NCBI RefSeq assembly: GCF_000308855.1
Contig: NZ_BAGM01000045.1
Coordinates: forward strand, 1-48,224
Direction: 5' to 3'
Length of the DNA stretch: 48,224 nt
Source of the DNA: Nocardia veterana NBRC 100344
Lineage (GTDB): Bacteria; Actinomycetota; Actinomycetes; Mycobacteriales; Mycobacteriaceae
Shown: one piece after another, positions 6,894 through 15,513 of the stretch
Numbering within the stretch: the stretch's first letter is position 1
How the letters are laid out: every line of letters starts with the position of its first letter
Notes under the pieces: generated by a model
What the model saw: only the letters and a program-made list of their open reading frames with translations
Databases searched by the model: none
Told to the model about the DNA's origin: nothing
Program-made: the position numbers and the translations under genes

Positions 6894-9305
6894 CTAGGCG
6901 TCGGCGAGCAGGGTGACGGTGCCCGTGGCCCCGTCGACCCGCACCCGCTGCCCGTCCGACAGCCCGGTGCTGGCGGTCTTGGTGTCCACCACGCACGGAA
7001 TTCCGAACTCGCGCGCGACGATCGCGGCGTGCGAGGCGGAGCCGCCGATATCGGTGACCACCGCCGCGGCATAGGCGAACATCGCGGTGTGCCCGGTGTC
7101 GGTGACCGAGGCGACCAGGATGTCGCCCGGCTCGATATCGTCGTCGGAGCTCAGTACCAGTTTCACGGTGCCCTCGACCACGCCCGGGCTGACGCCGGTA
7201 CCGGTGAGGCTCTCGCCGACGGCGAGAGCGCCCGAGACCGGTTGCGGTTCCCAGCGGCCCACCACCAGATCGGGCATCCGGATGGCCTGCAATCGCACCC
7301 GCTCCGCCCGGCGGCGTGCCACGCGATCCGCGAGATCATCGGGCGCCCAGAGTAATTCGTCGAGGGTGAGGAACCAGGCGTCGTCGACGTTGTTGAGCAG
7401 GTGCCGGTCGACGAGTCGGGTGGCGAGCTCGCGCGCCGCCATCCGCAGGCAGTTCGTGTACCGCACTACCGCGTCGCGCACGCGTTCGCGAGCCACCGTG
7501 GCGCCGACCGCCATGCGCGCGGTGCGCGAGGTCGGTTCGGCCACCGCGTCCCGTTTCGGCGCGGGCAGTTCCGCGGCCCGGGCGGCCGCCGTGACCAGCA
7601 GTTCCGGCCGGTCGCCGAAGGTCGGGTTGAGAAATTCGCATTCGCCGGGGCCGCGGTGGCCCACCACGGCCAGTTCAGCGTCCAGGGCCGCGGCGAAGCG
7701 CGCAGAGCGGCGGCGCGCCAGTGCCACGTCTCCGGCGCGGGCCGCCTCGTGTACCTGCGGGTCCTCGCGGCAGATGGCCGCCAACCGCTCCACGGCCAGC
7801 ATCGTCCGCGCCGATTCCAGGCGGTTGACATCGATCGCGACGTCCGGCGTATCCGCGCCCCGGGCGTGCATCGCGGTCGCGGCGCCGACCAGCATCACCC
7901 CGATCGAGGCCGCCGCCCAGGACTGGTTGAGCCGGTCCCGCCACAGCAGCGCGCGCGCATGCAGTTGCGCATCGGTCAGTTTCGCGATCTCCGCGGCGGT
8001 CAACGCCTCGCGGCGGGAGGCCGCGTTGATCGTTTCGGTGGTGCGGCCGTAGCGCAGCGCCGTGGCCAGCACCCGACCGGTCGCCTTCGCGGTGCCCCAG
8101 GTACTGCCCAGGCCGGTCGGCATCGGCGGGCGGCCCATGGGCTGCAACGGAACCTCGGGCGGGATCGCGCCGTAGACGTCGCGCCGGATGCTGTCCTCGT
8201 CCCAGCCGGGCATGTTGTCCGCCGCGAGCACGCCGATCGAGGCGTTGATGAAAATGTGATGGCCCAGCACCGAGGTGACTCGACTGGTCCAGTGCTCCAA
8301 GGCGATTCCCTCGAGCGCGATCATATGGCCCATCGCGGCGTTGGCCAGCCGGATCGCGCCGGCCTGCAGATCGATGGTGAGCGGGCTCATCGGTCCCGGC
8401 AGCGCCTCGGAGGTATTGGTCGCGGTGTGGACGGGAATTCGCGGATCGACGCGATCGTCGAATTCGCCCTCCAGACCGTCCGGGGCGGCAACCTCGAGCG
8501 GATGTCCGTCGGAGGTCGTCGCTCGCGCCGGAATCACATAGTCGGGCAACGGGATCTCGCCGCGGAGGGCACGGAACCCGGCTCCGTGGGCCCGGCGGCC
8601 GATCAGAGCGCGGGCCATATCGTCGACCACCTCCGCGGCGGTCCAGCCGTATCGGAAATCCCACTCGTGCTGCGCCGTCCCGGGATCGAGCGGTGGCAGG
8701 CCGGCCCGCCGGGGCCGCCCGACGCGTGCCGGGAGGCGGACTCCGGCCGCGCGGAGGGCGGCGCGCGCCTGTCCACCCGAAATATCGCCGGGCGCAACCA
8801 GATCGACCGTTCCGTTCCGGTCCGTCGTCGCGGCGGTCACCAGGAAGCGTTCCACGTCGTCGGTGTGGACCAGGGGCAGCGGCTGGGAGCGGCCGGCGCT
8901 CAGCACGGACCGCAGCACCGCACGGCTATCGGCGTCGGTACGCCGCCCCGCCACCCACGCCGTGCGCACCAGCAGCGCCCGAGCGCCCGAGTCGGCCACG
9001 ACCGTGCGCACCGCGGCTTCTCGGCCGGCGAGCACCGGAACGATCAGACGGGCGCCGGCCGCGCGGGCGGCGCCCGCCGCGGCCGCGATCGGGGCCGTCG
9101 ACAGGTGCAGCACGGCGGCGCAGTCGTCGGCGAGCCCGCGGAACGACCCGGCGCTGCCGGGGTCGGCGATCCGCACCGGGATCCGCGAATCCACATAGCG
9201 ATGCCCGGCCCGGTCCAGCCCGACGACCTCGTGCCCGGCGGCCAGCAGCATCCGTGCCACCGCACGGCCGCTCGGTGTGGTGATTCCGGTGATCAGGACC
9301 CGCAT
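6894..9305 (-). CDS. Fusion: NAD-epimerase-like domain plus rifampin-phosphotransferase-like C-terminal half (PEP-utilising His domain)
   Basis: An 803-residue protein; the ATG at 9305 follows GAGGAGGAAGAG and begins MRVLITGITTPSG. Residues 1 to ~250 look like an extended short-chain dehydrogenase/epimerase Rossmann domain, but the usual TGxxGxxG is TGITTPSG (middle Gly replaced by Thr) and I see no YxxxK catalytic pair. Residues ~290-650 begin NTSEALPGPMSPLT, matching the start of the substrate domain of rifampin phosphotransferases. The last ~110 residues are a PEP-utilising swivelling domain with GGSASHAAIVAREFGIP and the phospho-accepting His759. The ATP-grasp (PPDK N-terminal) domain that should phosphorylate this histidine is absent. 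The gene is divergent from hsaA-like, suggesting a role with that catabolic set. The reaction is unknown. Confidence 0.85.
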   Translation of the reverse strand: MRVLITGITTPSGRAVARMLLAAGHEVVGLDRAGHRYVDSRIPVRIADPGSAGSFRGLADDCAAVLHLSTAPIAAAAGAARAAGARLIVPVLAGREAAVRTVVADSGARALLVRTAWVAGRRTDADSRAVLRSVLSAGRSQPLPLVHTDDVERFLVTAATTDRNGTVDLVAPGDISGGQARAALRAAGVRLPARVGRPRRAGLPPLDPGTAQHEWDFRYGWTAAEVVDDMARALIGRRAHGAGFRALRGEIPLPDYVIPARATTSDGHPLEVAAPDGLEGEFDDRVDPRIPVHTATNTSEALPGPMSPLTIDLQAGAIRLANAAMGHMIALEGIALEHWTSRVTSVLGHHIFINASIGVLAADNMPGWDEDSIRRDVYGAIPPEVPLQPMGRPPMPTGLGSTWGTAKATGRVLATALRYGRTTETINAASRREALTAAEIAKLTDAQLHARALLWRDRLNQSWAAASIGVMLVGAATAMHARGADTPDVAIDVNRLESARTMLAVERLAAICREDPQVHEAARAGDVALARRRSARFAAALDAELAVVGHRGPGECEFLNPTFGDRPELLVTAAARAAELPAPKRDAVAEPTSRTARMAVGATVARERVRDAVVRYTNCLRMAARELATRLVDRHLLNNVDDAWFLTLDELLWAPDDLADRVARRRAERVRLQAIRMPDLVVGRWEPQPVSGALAVGESLTGTGVSPGVVEGTVKLVLSSDDDIEPGDILVASVTDTGHTAMFAYAAAVVTDIGGSASHAAIVAREFGIPCVVDTKTASTGLSDGQRVRVDGATGTVTLLADA

Positions 9306-9445
9306 CGACTCTTCCTCCTCGCGCGCGCCACTCAGGAACGTGACGCCGTTCACACACCATGGCGAGTCCGCCCCGCGCAGCCCCGGCCAAGTCTCGGTCA
9401 GCGGGAGCGGCGGTTCGGTGAGCGGATGGGCGCGAGACCGCGGGG

Positions 9446-9472
9446 GGACGGTTCCGATGATCGGGACTGTCC
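9446..9472. promoter_or_regulatory. 27-bp near-perfect palindrome, candidate operator
   Basis: Two 13-base arms, GGACGGTTCCGAT and ATCGGGACTGTCC, flank one central G; 11 of 13 positions pair. It lies 100 bases upstream of the hsaA-like ATG and 140 bases from the divergent fusion-gene ATG, so it could coordinate both. Which regulator binds is unknown; the IclR, LuxR and PadR proteins in the window are candidates. Confidence 0.5.
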
Positions 9473-9571
9473 CGGCGGTCGCTCACCTCCCGGTCGTAGC
9501 GTCGAGACATCGCCCAGCGTGGGGCCGCCGCGGTGGAGCGCGGCCGCGGAGATGCAGGAGGAACACCGGCA

Positions 9572-10735
9572 ATGACGAACAAGGTGCTCGACCGGGTGCG
9601 TGATCTGCTCCCGGGTATCGGGGAGCGTGCGGTGACGGCCGAAGAGCAACGGCGGGTACCGGAGGAGACGATTCGGGAGCTCACCGCCGCCGGGGTGTTC
9701 CGGATGCTGCAGCCCAGCCTGTTCGGCGGTGCCGAAGACTCCCCGGTCGCCTTCTACGAGGTGATCCGGACGATCGCCACGGTCTGCCCGTCGACGGCCT
9801 GGGTGGCCTCGGTCCTCGGCGCCCACCCGTGGCAGCTCGCGCTGTTCGATCAGCGGGCACAGCAGGATGTCTGGGGTGCGGACCCCGACACGCTGGTGTC
9901 CTCGTCGTACGCGCCCACCGGCAAGCTCACACCGGTCGAGGGCGGCTTCGAGATGAGTGGCCGCTGGAGCTTCTCCTCCGGCTGCGATCACGCGAGCTGG
10001 GCCTTCCTCGGCGCGGTGGTGCCGAACGAGCAAGGGGGCGCGGACTATCTGACCGTGTTGGTCCCGCGCACCGACTACCGCATCGAAGACGTCTGGCACG
10101 TCTCCGGCCTGTCGGGCACCGGAAGTAACGACATCGTGGTCGAGAAGGCCTTCGTTCCCGCCTACCGCACCTACAGCGCCGCCGACCAGTCGGCGCTCGT
10201 CGGGCCCGGGCAGCAGGTGAATACCGCACCGCTGTACCGGATCTCGTTCGCGAGCGTGTTCTCCAACACCATCACCGCGCCCATCATCGGCGCCGCGCAA
10301 GGGGCCTACGAGGCGCATCTGCGGCGGCAGCGCGAGCGGGTCCGGTTGTCCTACGGCGGGCAGAAGGTCGCCGAGGATCCGTTCGCTCAGGTTCGGATCG
10401 CCCGGGCGGCCTCCGAGATCGACGCCGCCGTCCTGCAGCAGGAACGCAATATCAACGAACAGTTGCGCTATGCCGAAGCGGGCGAGGAGATTCCGTACGA
10501 GTTGCGCCTGCGGACCCGCCGCGATCAGGTGCGCGGCACCGAGCGCGCGATCTACGCCATCGACCTGCTGTTCGAGAACTCCGGCGGCCATTCGATCCGC
10601 AAACCCAATGTGATCGAACGAAACTGGCGTGATGCGCACGCCGGCAACGCGCACGTGATCAACGACGTCGAACGGGCGCTGGCAATGTACGGTCAGGGTG
10701 AAATGGGCGTCGAGGTCGCGGAGCGGATGGTCTGA
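9572..10735 (+). CDS. hsaA: Flavin-dependent monooxygenase oxygenase subunit, HsaA-like
   Basis: A 387-residue protein with the acyl-CoA-dehydrogenase fold used by two-component flavin monooxygenases. Long stretches match what I know of HsaA, for example LALFDQRAQQDVWG, SSSYAPTGKL, FSSGCDHASWAF and FWRDAHAG-like NWRDAHAGNAH near the C-terminus. HsaA hydroxylates 3-HSA to the catechol 3,4-DHSA using reduced flavin supplied by HsaB, in steroid degradation. The ATG at 9572 has AGGAGGA 9 bases upstream. The stop overlaps the start of the hsaD-like gene (TGATG), so the two are translationally coupled. The partner reductase gene is about 8.6 kb away at 19376. The exact substrate is inferred from homology only. 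Confidence 0.88.
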   Translation: MTNKVLDRVRDLLPGIGERAVTAEEQRRVPEETIRELTAAGVFRMLQPSLFGGAEDSPVAFYEVIRTIATVCPSTAWVASVLGAHPWQLALFDQRAQQDVWGADPDTLVSSSYAPTGKLTPVEGGFEMSGRWSFSSGCDHASWAFLGAVVPNEQGGADYLTVLVPRTDYRIEDVWHVSGLSGTGSNDIVVEKAFVPAYRTYSAADQSALVGPGQQVNTAPLYRISFASVFSNTITAPIIGAAQGAYEAHLRRQRERVRLSYGGQKVAEDPFAQVRIARAASEIDAAVLQQERNINEQLRYAEAGEEIPYELRLRTRRDQVRGTERAIYAIDLLFENSGGHSIRKPNVIERNWRDAHAGNAHVINDVERALAMYGQGEMGVEVAERMV

Positions 10736-11589
10736 TGGGATTCACTGCCGAGGACACCACGCGCTGGGTCACCGTCGACGGGGTGAAACTGCGCTATCAC
10801 GAGGCGGGTTCCGGTGCGCCGCTGGTGCTGCTGCACGGGTCCGGCGCCGGCGTCTCGGGGTGGGCGAATTTCGGCGCGAATCTGGACGCGCTCGCTCCGC
10901 ATTTCCGCTGTCTGGTCCTCGACCAGCCCGGCTTCGGCGCCAGCGAACCGCCGCCGGCCTACGATCGCAACTATCTGCGCATCGCCGTCGACGCGGTCCT
11001 CGGGCTGCTGGACGAACTCGGCATCGCCGAGGCGCACCTGCTGGGCAATTCGATGGGCGGCGCGGTCGCGACCCTGCTGGCCGCCGAACATCCCGACCGG
11101 GCCGACCGGCTGGTGCTGATGGCTCCCGGCGGTGTCGGGGTCAACATCCTGGGACCCGAACCGTCGGAGGGGATTCGGCGGTTGCTCGACTTCAACGCCG
11201 ACCCGACTCCCGAGCGGGCGGTGGACTGGTTGAAGACGATGGTGTTCGATCAGGCGGTGCTCACCGAGGAACTGATCGCGGCGCGTACCGCCGCGGCCTC
11301 GGACCCGCGTCAGACCAAGGCCCTCGCCGACGCCTATGCGACGTTCTACAACCCGGCCTTCGCCGATCCGGTTCCGCTGTGGGCCCGGCTGCGCGGGATC
11401 GGGCACGAGGTGCTGATGCTGTGGGGCCGCGACGACCGGGTGACACCGGTGGAGGGCGCGCTGTTGCCCGCGCGGCAGTTGCCGCGGGCGGATCTGCGCA
11501 TCTTCTCCCGGTGCGGGCACTGGGTGCAGGTCGAGCGCAAGGATGCCTTCGAACGGGCGGTGATCGATTTTCTGCGCAACGGCTTGTAG
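10735..11589 (+). CDS. hsaD: Alpha/beta hydrolase for a meta-cleavage product, HsaD-like
   Basis: A 284-residue alpha/beta hydrolase of the C-C bond hydrolase group (BphD/HsaD). The nucleophile Ser106 is in GNSMGGA, the acid is Asp234 in GRDDRVTP and the base is His262 in RCGHWVQVER. The oxyanion region HGSGAGVSGWANF is typical of this group, as is the loop LDQPGFGASE. HsaD cleaves 4,9-DSHA, the ring-fission product of HsaC, into a two-ring acid and 2-hydroxyhexa-2,4-dienoate. The gene overlaps the hsaA-like stop by one base. The matching dioxygenase is at 22686. The strong inverted repeat after it should end the transcript. Confidence 0.88.
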   Translation: MGFTAEDTTRWVTVDGVKLRYHEAGSGAPLVLLHGSGAGVSGWANFGANLDALAPHFRCLVLDQPGFGASEPPPAYDRNYLRIAVDAVLGLLDELGIAEAHLLGNSMGGAVATLLAAEHPDRADRLVLMAPGGVGVNILGPEPSEGIRRLLDFNADPTPERAVDWLKTMVFDQAVLTEELIAARTAAASDPRQTKALADAYATFYNPAFADPVPLWARLRGIGHEVLMLWGRDDRVTPVEGALLPARQLPRADLRIFSRCGHWVQVERKDAFERAVIDFLRNGL

Positions 11590-11610
11590 CCGAGAGCCGG
11601 ACCGCTCACC

Positions 11611-11649
11611 TGACGGCCGCCGGATCCCCCGCGGATCCGGCGGCCGTCA
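11611..11649. terminator. Perfect 17-bp inverted repeat between convergent genes
   Basis: Arms of 17 bases (11611-11627, 11633-11649) are perfectly complementary around the loop CCCGC, directly between the ends of the hsaD-like and LuxR-type genes. It fits a bidirectional terminator of the actinomycete type without a T-run. Confidence 0.75.
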
Positions 11650-11669
11650 CGCGTCCGGGCCGATCGCGT

Positions 11670-13961
11670 TCACAGCCCGTGGTCGCGGGCCCAGCCGGCG
11701 ATCTGGGTGCGGGAGGTGAACCCGAGTTTGGTGAGGATGTGCTCGACATGGGTTTCGGCGGTGCGCACCGAGATGACGAGATCGGCCGCGATCCGCTTGT
11801 TGCTGTGTCCGGCGGCCACCAGCCGGGCCACATCCTTCTCCCGGCGGGTGAGCACCGACAGCGCGGCGGTATCGGCGGGGGAGGCCGGTACCGACGGGAC
11901 GATCGGCGCGGGCGGTTCCCCGGCCTCGCTCGCGCGGCCCAGCGCGTAATCGATGGCCGCCGGTAGGGCCATCGCGGCCCCGGCATCGTAGGCGGCCCGA
12001 AAACCGTTGTCGCCCAGGGCTGTCCGGACCTGTTCGCGCACCTTCTCACCGACGGCGCTGGTGATGGTATGCGCCAGCCGCACGGTACTGCGTTGCAGTG
12101 TTTCCGCGGCGCCCATCAACCGGGCCGCGCGCTCCATATCGCCGCGGGCGGCCGCCGACCAGGCCATGCCGTCGAATCCGGAGGCGAGCCAGACGCAGCG
12201 GTCGAAGAGGGCGAATTCCTCGATCGCCCGGCCCAGGTAGTCGTCGGCGGCGTCCTGATCGCCGAGTCGCCAATGATCGATACCCAGTGTCCACAGGGCC
12301 AGTCCGCCCAACATGTGCGGACCGTAGCGTTCGGTCAGCGTGTGGAAATCGCGGGCGATCGCACTGGCGCGCGGATCCCGCAGCAGGGTCGCGCACATGA
12401 AACCGAATGCCAGACTGTCCATTTCGGTGGCATGATGGCCGTGCTCGCGCGCCCCTCGCGCGGCGGTGTCGGACCGGCGCAGCGCATCGGCGGTATCCGC
12501 GTCGGTGAACGCGATCAGCGCGGAATCCAGCTCGGCTTCGGCGAGGATGTCGGATGCGCCGAGATCGCCGGCGAGGGCGACACATTCGTCCACCAGGCGG
12601 GCAGCCGACTCCCGATCCGACAGCAGGGCCGCGAGCGAGGCCGCCGACGACAGCGCCCGGGCTCGCTCCCAACTGGGCTCCGGATTGCGCGCCAAGGCAT
12701 CGGTCAGCCACCGGTAGCCCTCCGACAGGAATCGGTAGTGCTCCCAGAACGGGCGCAGCACGGTCGCGGTCTCCATGGCCAGCTGCGGTGCGTCCGCCAT
12801 CGAGAACTGTAGGGCCGAGCGGAGATTGGCGTGCTCGCGGGCCAGTTCCCGGAACCACGGCAGATCGTCGGCGGTCCAGTACGCCCGTTGTCCGCGCAGG
12901 GCCAGACCCCGGTAATGGTCGCGGTGGCGGGCCCGGACCCGGCGCTCGTCGCCGTGCTGGACGAGCCGTTCGTGACCGAATTGGCGGATCGGCTCCAACA
13001 TCGAATAGCGCGCCGCCGCATCGTCGTAGCGCAGCCGCAGCACCGACTTGTCCACCAGCCCCGCGAGTGCGTCGATCAGTCCCTGCGGTGCGGGCGGCAG
13101 GTCACAGACCGCCTCGGCGGCATCGATGTCGAAGCCACCGGCGAAAACCGACAACTGTTGCCACAGCAGCTGTTCGGTCGGGGTGCACAGCTCGTAACTC
13201 CAGCGGATCGCCCCCTCGATCGTCTGCTGCCGCTCGGGTGCGGTGCGTGGGCCGGCGCTGAGCAGCTCCATGGTGTCGTCGAGCCGGTCGCGGATCTGTT
13301 CGGGGGTGAACACCCGGAAGCGCAGTGCCGCCAGTTCGAGGGCGAGGGGAATCCCGTCGAGCCGGTGACAGATCGCGGCCAGGGTGTCGCGGTTGGCGCG
13401 GGTCGGGGTGAATTCCGGATTGGCCGCCGTCGCCCGCTCCACGAGCAACCGCATCGCGTCGCTGTCGTCGTCGGCGATGGGTAGCGGCGGGATCGGCATC
13501 ACCTGCTCCCCGGGAACGCCCAGCACCTCGCGGCTGGTCGCCAGCACTCGCACCTCGGGGGTGGCGGCGACCAGATGGGCGACGAGTTCGGCACAGGCGT
13601 CGATCAGATGTTCACAGTTGTCCAGTATCAGCAGCAGTCGCTTGTCGGCGAGAAATTCGGTCAGCCGCCGCAGCGGGACGGTGGTGTCGTCGCGCAGATT
13701 CAGCGCTTCGGCCACGCTGAGGGTGACCAGCTCCGGATCGTGCACATCGGCCAGTTCGACCAGCCACACCCCGTCGGGAAAGGCACGTGCCGTCGCCGCG
13801 CCGACCTGCCGGGACAGCCGGGTCTTGCCGACCCCGCCCGGTCCGAGGAGGGTCAGCACCCGGGTCGCGGGCAGCAATCGTTTCGCGGTGGCCAGCTCGT
13901 CGCGGCGGCCGACGAAACTGGTGACCTCGGCGGGAAGATTCCCGGTGACACGCCGCGCCAT
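11670..13961 (-). CDS. Large ATP-binding LuxR-family regulator
   Basis: A 763-residue regulator. The N-terminal half is an NB-ARC/AAA-like ATPase: Walker A LLGPGGVGKTRLS (P-loop around residues 40-47), Walker B LLLILDNCEH and LATSREVLGVPGE. The middle is helical and TPR-like. The C-terminal ~65 residues are a LuxR (GerE) helix-turn-helix starting LSVLTRREKDVARLVAAGHSNKRIA and ending with a recognition helix in SVRTAETHVEHILTKLG. The start MARRVTGNLPAEVTSF matches the family; the frame is open for another 47 codons upstream but those do not look coding. It is divergent from the LLM oxidoreductase gene, which it may regulate. The ligand is unknown. Confidence 0.9.
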   Translation of the reverse strand: MARRVTGNLPAEVTSFVGRRDELATAKRLLPATRVLTLLGPGGVGKTRLSRQVGAATARAFPDGVWLVELADVHDPELVTLSVAEALNLRDDTTVPLRRLTEFLADKRLLLILDNCEHLIDACAELVAHLVAATPEVRVLATSREVLGVPGEQVMPIPPLPIADDDSDAMRLLVERATAANPEFTPTRANRDTLAAICHRLDGIPLALELAALRFRVFTPEQIRDRLDDTMELLSAGPRTAPERQQTIEGAIRWSYELCTPTEQLLWQQLSVFAGGFDIDAAEAVCDLPPAPQGLIDALAGLVDKSVLRLRYDDAAARYSMLEPIRQFGHERLVQHGDERRVRARHRDHYRGLALRGQRAYWTADDLPWFRELAREHANLRSALQFSMADAPQLAMETATVLRPFWEHYRFLSEGYRWLTDALARNPEPSWERARALSSAASLAALLSDRESAARLVDECVALAGDLGASDILAEAELDSALIAFTDADTADALRRSDTAARGAREHGHHATEMDSLAFGFMCATLLRDPRASAIARDFHTLTERYGPHMLGGLALWTLGIDHWRLGDQDAADDYLGRAIEEFALFDRCVWLASGFDGMAWSAAARGDMERAARLMGAAETLQRSTVRLAHTITSAVGEKVREQVRTALGDNGFRAAYDAGAAMALPAAIDYALGRASEAGEPPAPIVPSVPASPADTAALSVLTRREKDVARLVAAGHSNKRIAADLVISVRTAETHVEHILTKLGFTSRTQIAGWARDHGL

Positions 13962-14134
13962 GATCGCCAACCCTATCCTGATCGAAACGCCTGCGGACCA
14001 CATCGGCGATGTCGGGCGCGGCGGTGTGCCCGGGCCGGGAACGGGAATAGTCTGGGTGGGTCCACAGCCGTTCCCCCGCCGGTCCGTTCGGGCCGCGGGC
14101 ACCGGTGGTACCCGACTACTCCAGGAGGCCCGCA

Positions 14135-15046
14135 GTGCGGATCGGCATCATGCTCAGCGAACAGACCGGACCGGATGCGCTGGTGCGCATGACCGATGAA
14201 CTGCAGCAGATCGCCGACGAGGGGTTCGAATCGGCGTGGCTGTCGCACATCTTCGGCCTCGACGCGCTCACCGCGCTCGCCGTCGCCGGCAGCAAGGTTC
14301 CCGCCATCGAACTCGGCACCGCGGTGGTGCCGACCTATCCGCGCCACCCGGGTGCCCTGGCCCAGCAGGCTGCCACGACCGCGCTGGCCGTCGGGCGAGG
14401 CCGGCTCACCCTGGGCATCGGCCTGTCGCATCGGATCGTCATCGAGAACATGTTCGGTTACGACTTCGAGCGCCCGGCCCGGCATATGAAGGAATATCTG
14501 TCGATTCTGGGCCCGCTGCTCGACGGCCGGCCGGTGTCCTACCGCGGCGAGACGCTGAGCGCGAATCTGGGCTTGACCGTCGGCGAGACCGGCCGGATCC
14601 CGGTGCTGGTGGCCGCGATGGGCACGCAGATGTTGAAGTTGGCCGCCCGCCGCACCGACGGCACCGTGTTGTGGATGACGGGACCGGCGACGATCGCCGA
14701 CCACATCGCCCCGACCATCACCGCCGCGGCGGCCGAGGCGGGCCGCCCGGCGCCGCGCGTGGTCTGCTCGCTGCCCGTCCTCGTCACCGACGATGTCGAC
14801 CGGGGCCGCGAGCGGGCCGCGACCGTGTTCGCCGCCTACGGTTCGCTGCCCTCGTATCGCGCGATGATGGACCGCGAGGGCGCCGAGGGACCGGCCGATC
14901 TGGCGATCATCGGCACCGAGGAGCAGGTCGCCGCGCGCATCGAGCAGGTGTTCGCGGCCGGTGCGACCGAGTTCGTCGGGGCACCCTTCGTCGGCGGCCA
15001 GGCCGCCGAACGCACCCGCAAGCTGCTGACCCAATTGGCGGACTGA
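14135..15046 (+). CDS. LLM-class F420/flavin-dependent oxidoreductase
   Basis: A 303-residue luciferase-like monooxygenase-fold protein. It begins VRIGIMLSEQTG, followed by ELGTAVVPTYPRHPGALAQQAATTALAVGRGRLTLGIGLSH, the standard early segment of the mycobacterial F420-dependent LLM group; the end IIGTEEQVAARIEQVFAAGATEFVG is also typical. The GTG at 14135 is chosen because AGGAGG lies at 14123-14128; an in-frame upstream start at 14105 has no such site. The next gene starts nine bases after its stop. Oxidation or reduction of an unidentified substrate with F420 is the best guess; FMN use cannot be excluded. Confidence 0.9.
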   Translation: MRIGIMLSEQTGPDALVRMTDELQQIADEGFESAWLSHIFGLDALTALAVAGSKVPAIELGTAVVPTYPRHPGALAQQAATTALAVGRGRLTLGIGLSHRIVIENMFGYDFERPARHMKEYLSILGPLLDGRPVSYRGETLSANLGLTVGETGRIPVLVAAMGTQMLKLAARRTDGTVLWMTGPATIADHIAPTITAAAAEAGRPAPRVVCSLPVLVTDDVDRGRERAATVFAAYGSLPSYRAMMDREGAEGPADLAIIGTEEQVAARIEQVFAAGATEFVGAPFVGGQAAERTRKLLTQLAD

Positions 15047-15055
15047 GGCGTCGCG

Positions 15056-15466
15056 GTGGCGCGCCGCGCGCGGCTCGAGGATGTGGAGCGGCTGGCATCG
15101 GAGATGCCGCATGTGAACGTGGTCCGCGGCTCGCGCGGTAATCCCGTCTACCAGGTCGGCGGCAAATCGTTCATCTTCTTCCGCAACCCGCGCCCGGATG
15201 CCGTCGACCCGGAGACCGGACAGCGGTACCCCGATGTGATCGTCTTCTGGGTGCCGTCGGAGTCGGACAAGCTCGCGCTGGTTCAGGATCCGGACTCGCC
15301 GTTCTTCACCACCCCGCATTTCGACGGACATCCGTCGGTCCTGGTGCGGGGGTCGCGAATCGGCGAACTCGATCTCGACGAATTGCGTGAGGTTGTGCAG
15401 GACGCCTGGCTTGCGCGGGCCTCGCCGGCGCGGGCGCGGCGCTGGTCGGCGGAACATCGGCTCTGA
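15056..15466 (+). CDS. MmcQ/YjbR-family protein
   Basis: A 136-residue protein starting at GTG, nine bases after the LLM gene, so probably cotranscribed with it. It has the YjbR pattern: an N-terminal helix, VYQVGGKSFIFFRNPR strand pair, and the late PFFTTPHFDGHPSVLVRGSRIGELDLDELREVVQDAWLARAS segment in which a strand leads into the last long helix. The family has a cystatin-like DNA-binding fold, but its cellular role is poorly known. The C-terminus after residue 122 is arginine-rich. Confidence 0.85.
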   Translation: MARRARLEDVERLASEMPHVNVVRGSRGNPVYQVGGKSFIFFRNPRPDAVDPETGQRYPDVIVFWVPSESDKLALVQDPDSPFFTTPHFDGHPSVLVRGSRIGELDLDELREVVQDAWLARASPARARRWSAEHRL

Positions 15467-15513
15467 CCGACCGGCCGCGCGAGACCGCGACCGGTCCTGT
15501 GCCACAGGGGGAT

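Noticed and set aside
4182..7355. A 1057-codon open frame on the plus strand
   Set aside because: It covers the flavoprotein and phosphatase genes on the opposite strand and has no domain. It is an artefact of GC-rich third positions.
7401..9575. A 724-codon frame on the plus strand opposite the epimerase fusion
   Set aside because: It has no recognisable motif, and the minus strand there has clear domains and a Shine-Dalgarno.
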